A stretch of 27,361 nt of DNA from Chloromonas sp. AAM2. Its lineage: Eukaryota > Chlorophyta > Chlorophyceae > Chlamydomonadales > Chlamydomonadaceae. The DNA lies in the NCBI GenBank assembly GCA_004335635.1, contig QAXH01002538.1, forward strand, positions 1-27,361, in the 5' to 3' direction. Numbering within the stretch: position 1 is the first letter of the stretch; each line of letters begins with the position of its first letter. The notes under the pieces were generated by a model that was given only the letters and a program-made list of their open reading frames with translations, searched no databases and had not been told where the DNA came from. A program made the translations under genes and the position numbers. Shown piece after piece: positions 19,900 through 27,361 of the stretch.

Positions 19900-20382
19900 A
19901 TGGGGCGAGAATTGCATTGCAACAGTGACAAACAATGGCGCAGGGCTTGGGATGCTGCCAGTCCTCCACCATGGCATGGCGCAGCGAACACACGCGCGGG
20001 CGGCTGGCTACAGGCCCATAACTTGGACAAGCTGGTGCTGGAAGTGTACCCGACAGGTGTGTGTTAAAGGCAATGAAGAAGGCTGCTCTGTTTTGGATCA
20101 TCAATGCCTCCTGTTGGCACATGCTTTGTGCAGGACACACTCATGCTGTGGCATGCAATTCCTGGAGGGCAACGGGCTGTATATGGTACAAGGAGGGTAT
20201 TTTGCAAGAGTCAACCCCCCCAAGGGTGGTGCGTTGTTAACCCTGCCACAACAGTTGCCACACCTTTGTGCGTCTATAGAAAAGGTTTCACTACCAGCAC
20301 TGACGAACTTCCACATCACCACACTGGTTTCAGTGCCGCCCTGCAAATTGTCCGAGAACTGGCAAACTTCTTTTCTTCATGA
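19900..20382 (+). CDS. Weak candidate two-exon gene, unrecognised
   Basis: An open frame from ATG 19900 reads MGRELHCNSDKQWRRAWDAA and continues through WLQAHNLDKLVLE to a possible donor GAA|GTGTACC at 20043. An acceptor TTTGTGCAG ends at 20133, and a phase-0 exon 20134-20382 reads DTLMLWHAIPGGQRAVYG, later CVVNPATTVATPLCVYRKGF, then IVRELANFF before TGA. Together this makes 130 aa. The composition is protein-like and the phases agree, but no family is recognised. The last 70 bp belong to dispersed repeat family A, so the whole could be a decayed mobile-element ORF. A longer unspliced frame (19772-20416) crosses the same region in a different frame and looks less convincing. Confidence 0.28.
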
Positions 20383-20383
20383 C
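20310..20383 (-). repeat. Dispersed repeat family A, copy 3 (inverted)
   Basis: On the minus strand this carries AAGAAGTTTGCCAGTTCT with one mismatch after it, then GGACAATTT and GAAACCAGTG, matching the copies at 7335 and 19250. Confidence 0.6.
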
Positions 20384-20610
20384 ATCAATGTGGGCCATCT
20401 TCTGCCTGAAACTTGAAAATGCCATGCCAGTATCATATAAAACATTCGAACTAGTCAATATGTGTAGTCAATATGTTCCCTTGGTTGACAGTCAAGCACT
20501 GAAGTCAGACAATGGGCCTCCAAGCGATTTGCCTTCTGGAAATGCTGACAGTGCGTGCTTCAGTCGCCCGCCCCAGTATCCTGACAATTTGCTTCGAAAA
20601 CCTCGCTAGC

Positions 20611-20735
20611 CTGATGTAAGCAAAAAAACAGATGTAAGCAAAAAAAAGCAGGTAAAAGCAAAAAAGCAGGTGTAAGCCGAAAAGCAGGTGTAAGCAAAAA
20701 AAGGCAGGTGTGAGCAAAAGCAATGAGCAAAAGCG
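20611..20735 (+). repeat. Minisatellite of about 18 bp in a 3' UTR
   Basis: About seven degenerate units of GCAGGTGTAAGCAAAAAA lie immediately downstream of the stop codon of the minus-strand Rubisco activase-like gene, so they are probably transcribed in its 3' UTR. Confidence 0.8.
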
Positions 20736-20747
20736 CAGCATGGCTGG

Positions 20748-22968
20748 TCAGCCCATTAGGCCCAACATGGACCTGCGTCCCTTAAATTTGCCTGTTCTGG
20801 GCTTGAGGTATTCGTTGGCCAGGTTGTGCTGCTTGACCATCTCCTGCTCGTGTTCCAATCGCTTGCCTTCCGTTATAAGGTCCTGCAAACCAAGGCACAC
20901 CACATGGGCCACGAATTCACCATGGGAGGTGTTGCCACAAACATTTCTCAAGGATTTGAAAACACAAGTCAAGTCTAGAATACCTGATGCACATTGTGAG
21001 GTCAGCCTTGTACGCTTTTATAGTGACAGGTAATTGGTGCGAGATCAGCAGCAAAACGAACAGATTGCTGGGTTACTGCTGCATTGCTTTTGCCGGGAGA
21101 CTGCAAGGGAGACTGCCCAAAGTTCACACGCACCTCTAGCGTGAGTTCCACTGCGGCAAACTTGGGCAGGTTTGACTTCATGGCCAGGCGCTGGCTCAGT
21201 GCCGACATGTTGGCATCCTCGGCAGTGATGCTACCGCCTGCGTCACACAACGCCAACAGGCTATTGTATCATGCAACTGATGCCGGTTACCAGCGTAACC
21301 GATCAGCGCTTGCGTGGCACAATATACATGGATAGATGCAGAGATTAGAGGAGCAGGCCATGACAGCAAGCCAAGACAGCAAGCCATGACGCGATAGGCA
21401 TCTTATGACACTTGCAGATGGGCCAGATCAGTCTGAGGTGAGTAGAGCGTGCTACAGCGCAAAATGCCACTGATGTGCAAGTGACGCCACGACTTGGAGG
21501 CTCAAAGTTAACGTTGCAAGTGCGTTGGTGCAGCCTGATAGAGCGCCCATCCATGCAGTTACTCACCCAACACATCCCTTTCGATCCACTCCCGAATCTG
21601 CTGGTCGTAAGTGCTAGCTCTTAGAGCGCCAAAGAAGTCCAGGGGCTGGTGGGGGAAGCGGTCCAGCAGGGCGACCATATCGTCCGCATTGAGGCCGTCA
21701 TCCTGTGAGCAAACACAATGCTACAACACATTGCTACAGTCAACTCTCCTCATTGAGTAATGAATGCTCTGGCTTCAGAAATCTTTATGAGCAAAACCAA
21801 CCATGCATGGGGCGAGTTGGTGCTGACAACATGTAACGCTCATGATGATACTCTTGCTGTTGCTGGTGTGGGTATGTTGGACATATGCATATGTAGTACA
21901 CAAGCCAAGTGTCTAGGTGCCGCCCAGCACAGCTTGCATCCCTATTTTCCTTCCCACCTTGCCCCTGCTGAGCAGTCCATGTAAACAACAGCAGCTGGCA
22001 TCCACAGCTAGTGTGCATGGAGTTGTGGTTGATCCGCCATGCCAGAGATTGTCTGCCCCATATCATGCCTATAATATTAGCCTTGCCCTGTCCTCACTCC
22101 ACCTGCCCCCTGTTGATACATAAAGCGTGCCTAGAAGCCAGTCCCGCCAGTCCCGCCGGTCTTATCACAAGCAGGTGTGCTACCAAGCTTGGGTTCAGTC
22201 CTAATCCAGACCACCTGACTGGCAGTTGACAGTGTGGGCCTCAGATGGCAGTCTTATGTCAGTGTTGTCACCTACCGCATAGAGGCAATGCAAGATATTG
22301 ACAAGGTCGTCTCTGGAGGGCTTCCTGCACCACAAAGGCATGCAACGAGGCAGGTCAGAGGGAAGAGGAGGTGGTAAGACAACCAGGATTCAAACGTGGA
22401 ACAGCCAGAGCGGCCTAGTATAATGCTTCCTGGTAAACAAGGACCCAAGTAGTTCTCCCGGAAAAAAGCAGCCAGAGCAGCCAGGCGGCGCTTTGAACAG
22501 TTGCACATGGAAGGGTCCGCATCCATTGACGGTTATAGCGTTCTTGAAGACCGTCAATTGTTTTCAATTTCTACTGGAGATTGGTGGCGAATGAATGAGG
22601 CACTGTTCAAACGACACATGCAACCAAGTTGCCTGGGAGGTAGGCCTTGGCAAGAGCTGCTGCCTCACCAGTAGAACTTGTCCATGCGGCCATCCCGGAT
22701 GAGTGGGGCAAACATCTTGGAGAAGTCATTGCCTGTGAGCAAAACATTTAGAGCGCTGTTGGCTGTCTTTGAATCAAGTGTGGTAAGAGGCAAGGATGAA
22801 CATCATGCTCTTTACTGGATCTAGATAAGATGGAGTTCGCTTTTATCCTGTGCGTGCAAAACATCAGTGAGCTTTCTTGGCTTTATGATTGCCAGGCGCG
22901 CAATTCTTAGAGATAGTGTGTCAAGCTTCTATGCGAGGGTTCAGCCATGAAAAGCCACGTAATGATGA

Positions 22969-23010
<42 letters not shown>

Positions 23011-26000
23011 CAAAACATGAAGCTGGATGGATGCCGGACAAAGATCCCGTTTCCCAATCAACATGCTGTACAAAAGTGGTCAGCAACACAAAAGCAAAGC
23101 AGCATTGCCGCCTCACCCGTGACGATGATGGGTGTGCGCCGTGTGACGTCGGTCTCCGCCCATTCGTGTCCAATCGACACCCTGTTAGGGTTGTCGCACA
23201 GGTTCATCAACGTGCCGATCACGATCTGATTATTCACTGTCACCTGTGAAACACCACGATGCAGCATTATATTTCCTCCCTTCTCTCACGTGGCAACAAA
23301 ACTCAAGAAAGCATGAAGGGTAAGAGCGAATGGTCCATAAAGATAATGTCCATAAGAATAGTGAACCCTGCCCGTCAGCTGCAACTTACATGAACTCTGC
23401 AACTACAACTACAACTCTGCAATTACAACTAAAACAATTCACAATACACTTGGCAGCGGCAGCCCGTCAACAAAGTGGCTACAAGTGCAACGCATCCTCT
23501 GGCCGCTTGGCAAATACCTCAAAACCTTCATATCATACATGACTACCAAAGCAGCTGCACAAGAGTGTAGGCAAACTGCTGTCAAGTGTGTACAGTGCCC
23601 CTCGCACGCAAGGGTATCCATATACAGAAACAATCCTGATTATATCTGTATATGAATTATACCTTGTTATCTGTAAATGGATTGTACCCCCTTTCTTGCT
23701 CTTCTAAGGTGCTCTTCAACGGCAGTGCTTATACCCCCTTCCCACAGTGCAAATCTGATCCCTCGACTCCGCCAGGGATTAAATCCAGATGTACTGCTAG
23801 AAAGCCCAGGGCAGTCTATGTGTTCACCATCTGTGTGTCCGCAACCCTGTATGGTCTACATGGCCTTCAGTCCGGGGAGGAGTGCTCTTCAAAGACGTGC
23901 TGTGCTTGTGTGTCCGTTCACCTGCGTGTCCTCGAAGTGTCCGAGCCCGGCGTCTATGTCGTTGATGAGCAGCACACTGAACTTGCCTCGCACCTTGCTC
24001 AGCTCACCCGCCTGCACAGGAGCACCAAGCAAAACCTCAAGCAACTGAATCCATTATCACGCAAGACCAGCACTTCCGTGGGCTCGTCGTGCCTGCCTTG
24101 TTGACCGCCTGCACAGCAAACAAATCTGGTGGAAATCTAGTGGGAATCCTGTGGCAAAAACAAGGAGGCGCCGACGCACATGTGAAAGGTCAACAACAAG
24201 GACTCTGTTCCCTTACCATCATATTGACCCCCGCCCCTCGTTCGCCTTAATCAAACCTGACATGACGGGTTACCACCACACCGCACCACCACCAGTGTAG
24301 CAGCTGAAGTACATCCCTTGAACGGGGTGCATGTGACCGCACCTTTTTGTACCGCTCGCGGATCAGTCGACCTGGGGTGCCTGCCCATTCATGCTCCAGC
24401 TCTCCAGCACTCATCACAACTGCCTCAGCACTGCGCAAGACATGCAAGTTTGAAATTCATTGGCACGGGCACAAGCATGGAATGTAGCTGGAGTGCAAAC
24501 ATACACGTGACAGTTGCAGCATTGGCAAGAGTACTATGAATGCATTATTATCCCAGGCTCCTGGTCACAGATGCAAAGAGGGACCGCATGGGGTGAGAGG
24601 GGGCGGTGGGGAGCGCGGGTGTGTCATGGGGGGGTGGGGTGTTATCATCCCTGTCATGGAAAACCATCAGATGGTAAAATCTAAGTCAGTGGCAAGAGTA
24701 GGAAGCCAGCACCTGCTTCAGCACTGCACAACACAGGAAATCCAAAGACTGGCATGGGCAACAGCTAGGAGTCGCAGATAAACCCACACGAACAGAACAC
24801 GATGTGGCAGCTTTAGGGACACGGACCTTGGCATGAGCGTGCATTTGACTGGCAATTTACCGGCAAACATGCACTTCTTGGGGCATGACAACAAGGCGTG
24901 ACAGGGACACCCTGAGCCACTCACCCAACCATGTAACACAACCGCCTTTCACAGGTTTGGCCAGAGTATCATTGTTATCGGGTGGTGTGGAATGTTGGCT
25001 TAGTCAACACCACGGGCTCCTTGCTGACCGCAATGTACCGCAACGTACCGCAATGTATCTTGCAACACACCTATGTGCAACAAACCTCATAGGGCCACAA
25101 GACAGGAGGCTGTCAAAGCCCACTCTGTCCCTCGGTTTGCCCCAGCCACTCACCCCAGCTTTTTGAGCGCCAGTTCCGTCTGGAAGGTCTTGCCCATTCC
25201 CTTCTCACCCCACACACCGAGAATCAAGGGCACCTGTGCACGCCGCACAGGACAGCATGTGATACAACTGTTGTTGTTCTCACTTGGGGTGCCGCGCGCA
25301 GTGCCAGTGACACATAATCACTGCCGGCATCACCACACACCATAGGCAGTGGCACAATATACTTGATACTCGTTATAACAGGAAAGCCGAAAGGGTACCA
25401 GCACATCACCACACACCATAGGCAGTGGCACAATATACTTGATACTCGTTATAACAGGAAAGCCGAAAGGGTACCAGTACACACCACAAGGGTACCAGTA
25501 CCAGTACATCACCACACACCATAGTCGCACACACCTTAGAGCAGCAGCGACTTACACGGAGCCAACCAGAGCCACAGACAGCCAACGGTCCATTACAGAA
25601 AGATCAAGCTGCATCATTCAGTCGCCTGAGTCACTTAGATCCCCGCACTTGTTTTCTAGATACAAATCTACTTTTTCTAGATACTTTTAACTGTCACTCA
25701 CTCTGCAGTTCTTATCGATGCATCCAAGGTCCACCAAGTAGTTCTTCGCCACGTGCATCTGCGCACAGCAAGGGCAGAGCAGGTGAATCATTTCGCCACA
25801 TGCATCTGCGCACAGCAAGGGCAGAGCAGGTGGATCACTTCGCCACATGCATCTGCGCACAGCAAGGGCAGAGCAGGTGAATCACATAACTTCGTTCGTG
25901 ATGTTCAAGTGCGCCTGGAGCCAAGTCATTAACCAGGGTAGTGACCCGGTTCATTTCATGGTTCACAGCTGTCGTGATACTAGGCGCGTAATTCTTGGAG

Positions 26001-27175
26001 AGATATTGTGTCTAGCTGCAGCACTGTGGGTTGAACCATGAAAAAAAAGATGATGATGTGATACTAGCACATGCAGGGGATGAGACATAGGGCATCTGGG
26101 ACGACTGGGAGACAGGGCAGCACCAGTTTTCGTTTGACAGGGCAACACAGATCAGACATGGCATTGGTATAAGAACAATATATGATGCACTTTTGTGGGG
26201 TACATGCAGCTGAAGCCAAGCCATTATCCAATCACGACCGGTAGGGGAAATGTCACGAAAAGCCAGCACATCACGGTTGGGACAAGTGCCTTCGTGCTTC
26301 TTTGGTAGCAGGTAGAGTCCGGTACTGTAGGCGCTGCAGCTGTTGCTCACCATTTACATCATCATCATTACAGGGCCTTTGATTCCGTGGTTGTGCAGCT
26401 TGCGGTGCTGGAGGTTGGTGCTTGGCTGAATTCCCGGAAAAACAACAGCATGGTGCTCTTAAAAGCTTCAAGCAAATGCATTGTTCAGGGTTTGTTTGGG
26501 TAGTTTGATTTGTTGCTGCTTTGCTGTCATTTGTCTGGCCAATCGGCGCTAGATCACACCCACCGTGACTTTCTCCAGGAAGGAAGGCGAGACATAGTAG
26601 TCCCCTACCAGGTTGTCAAATGATCGGAACCTGAGCAAAACACATGCGTTTAGAGCGCATGGCGCAATACGTCGCAAAGCCTGTAGAGTGCCGCGGCAGG
26701 CAATGTGCACAATAAGAGTGGGCATCAGCGTCTCACATGGACAGTCTGCTGGTGAGCTGGACTCAGATTACTCTTTTCGGAGACTTGAAATATCTATCAC
26801 CAGTCAGCAGGCGGTGCAAACACTTCTGAGCACTGCTGACTTAGGAAAGATGCTGAGTTATGGAGTTAGGTGCCTTTCTTTCCTTCTTTGTCTGGCTTTC
26901 TGTTGTCTGCTCTCTATTGTGCAGGCATAGGACCAGGCAGCGTCGAGTGCAAGCAGTCCAACTAGGAAGGCTGAGCTGAGGCAGGCTGAGGTACGAGAGG
27001 TACCAGGCATAAGGCTCAGATATGAGAGATATGACGTTGAAATACATATGAGGAATGAGAGTTGAGCTGAAATGTCCCACTCACTCCCATTTCCTGAGGC
27101 TGCCATCTGCAATGTCCGACTTGTGCCCCAGAATGTTGCCCGTAAATAGACTGTCGATCATGTGGAAGTTCTGGC
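20748..27175 (-). CDS. Rubisco activase-like AAA+ protein, 5' partial
   Basis: Twelve exons are read: 27175-27085, 26630-26564, 25758-25702, 25233-25154, 24430-24343, 24011-23922, 23243-23117, 22732-22669, 22324-22276, 21702-21567, 21237-21134 and 20882-20748. They give 361 aa plus a part codon, phase-consistent to the TGA; the start lies beyond the right edge. The AAA+ core shows Walker A GEKGMGKT (80-87), the MSAGELE segment, Walker B VLLINDID (140-147), VTVNNQ, IIVTGNDFS and the arginine-containing LIRDGRMDKFYW (210-221). The family-specific PLDFFGALRASTYDQQIREW follows. Rubisco activases use ATP to remove inhibitory sugar phosphates from Rubisco in the plastid. Features such as FRSFDNLVGDYYVSPSFLEK and the basic end GKFKGRRSMLGLMG, with no Cys-bearing redox tail, place it nearer the plant 'Rubisco activase-like' paralogue group than canonical RCA. 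Any transit peptide is outside the window. Confidence 0.93.
21945..21995 (+). repeat. Dispersed repeat family B, copy 2
   Basis: It matches 6869-6932 over CTTCC..CCTTGCCCC.GCTGAGCAGTCC and ATGTAAACA.CAGCAGC, with about 18 bp missing in between. It lies in the intron 21703-22275. Confidence 0.6.
22893..22978 (+). repeat. Intronic repeat C, copy 1
   Basis: It shares AGGCGCG.AATTCTT, GTGTC.AGCT, GGGTT.A.CCATGAAAA and a following GATGATG run with 25981-26058. Both copies lie in introns of the Rubisco activase-like gene. Confidence 0.65.
22971..23010 (+). repeat. (GAT)n microsatellite
   Basis: About 13 uninterrupted trinucleotides lie in the intron 22733-23116 of the Rubisco activase-like gene. 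Confidence 0.95.
23853..23887 (-). repeat. Dispersed repeat family B, copy 3 (inverted)
   Basis: On the minus strand it carries GAGCACTCCTCCCCGGACTG followed by AAGGCCATGTAGACC, close to the second half of the copy at 6869-6932. It lies just downstream (in transcript sense) of the exon 24011-23922. Confidence 0.6.
24588..24641 (+). other. G-rich tract, possible G-quadruplex
   Basis: At least five runs of three or more G occur within about 50 bp, in the intron 24431-25153, on the strand opposite to the transcript. Confidence 0.5.
25328..25524 (+). repeat. 76-bp tandem duplication plus partial third copy
   Basis: Units at 25328-25403 and 25404-25479 are almost identical. After a short GGTACCAGTA-type spacer, a partial third unit starts at 25507. 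They lie in the intron 25234-25701 of the Rubisco activase-like gene. Confidence 0.95.
25745..25885 (-). repeat. 47-bp triplication containing a splice acceptor
   Basis: Three consecutive 47-bp units start at 25745, 25792 and 25839. Each contains, on the minus strand, the acceptor TGCTGTGCGCAG followed by ATGCA.GTGGCGAA. The unit nearest the gene's 3' side supplies the real acceptor and the first exon bases (exon end 25758). The other two put equivalent acceptors at 25805 and 25852, each followed after 15 bases by TGA. Confidence 0.93.
25981..26058 (+). repeat. Intronic repeat C, copy 2
   Basis: This is the second copy of the sequence at 22893-22978, again ending in GATGATGATG. It lies in the intron 25759-26563. 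Confidence 0.65.
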
Positions 27176-27244
27176 CTGCAGTGCGGACAGATAACAATAT
27201 AATTGTGAAGCACTGGGTCAGGCAGCGAGACCACTGATCACCAA

Positions 27245-27361
27245 CACAGTCTAAGGAGGACAGGCGACACAGTCTAAGCAGGACAGGCGACACAGTCTAA
27301 GGAGGACAGGCGACACAGTCTAAGGAGGACAGGCGACACAGTCTAAGCAGGACAGGCGACA
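27245..27361 (+). repeat. 23-bp minisatellite running off the right edge
   Basis: Five complete units of CACAGTCTAAG.AGGACAGG plus CGA, with G/C variation at one position, start at 27245 and recur every 23 bp; a sixth begins at 27360. They lie in an intron of the Rubisco activase-like gene. Confidence 0.95.

Noticed and set aside
19772..20416. Plus-strand ORF of 214 codons starting with ATG
   Set aside because: Its codon choice and composition are less coding-like than the spliced frame on the same strand, and no motif was seen.
27245..27361. CRISPR-like array
   Set aside because: The 23-bp units are directly adjacent with no spacers, in a eukaryotic intron; it is a minisatellite.

Overview
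The window is nuclear DNA from a eukaryote, most probably a chlorophyte green alga and quite possibly a member of the Chlamydomonadales. Three things point there. There is a pherophorin-type cell-wall glycoprotein with a polyproline linker, a Rubisco activase-like AAA+ protein, and genes cut into many short exons by introns with GTGAGT/GTAAGT donors and T..GCAG acceptors. Introns and intergenic DNA are full of minisatellites, microsatellites and dispersed repeats. No rRNA, tRNA, CRISPR array or intact transposon was seen. All gene models below were built by hand from reading frame, splice signals and intron phase; every junction quoted keeps the frame.

Left part (1-7935, minus strand). A partial unrecognised ORF runs off the left edge (1-214). 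A glutamine-rich, low-complexity protein of about 719 aa ends in a cysteine cluster (1111-3566). Only about 50 bp upstream of it ends a seven-exon gene carrying a SWIM-type zinc finger (3618-7935). The two may be one transcription unit or even one gene, because a frame-preserving splice can join them into a protein of about 1035 aa.

Centre (8518-18529, plus strand). Three genes follow in the same direction: a pherophorin-like secreted glycoprotein (8518 to about 10593 or 10903), a FUN14-domain organelle membrane protein (about 12528-15592), and cytosolic ribosomal protein L7/uL30 (16331-18529). The SWIM gene and the pherophorin gene are divergent and share a 582-bp intergenic region.

Right part (20748-27361, minus strand). 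A Rubisco activase-like AAA+ protein is read through twelve exons, with its 5' end beyond the right edge. It faces RPL7 tail to tail across about 2.2 kb that holds repeats and one weak candidate gene. Its introns contain several tandem duplications. The most striking is a 47-bp triplication that copies a splice acceptor together with the first bases of its exon; both extra acceptors lead straight into a stop codon.

The genes do not form a pathway; this looks like ordinary euchromatin. The most interesting points are the SWIM/Q-rich locus, the triplicated acceptor, an antisense ORF over the FUN14 terminal exon, and small families of dispersed repeats.
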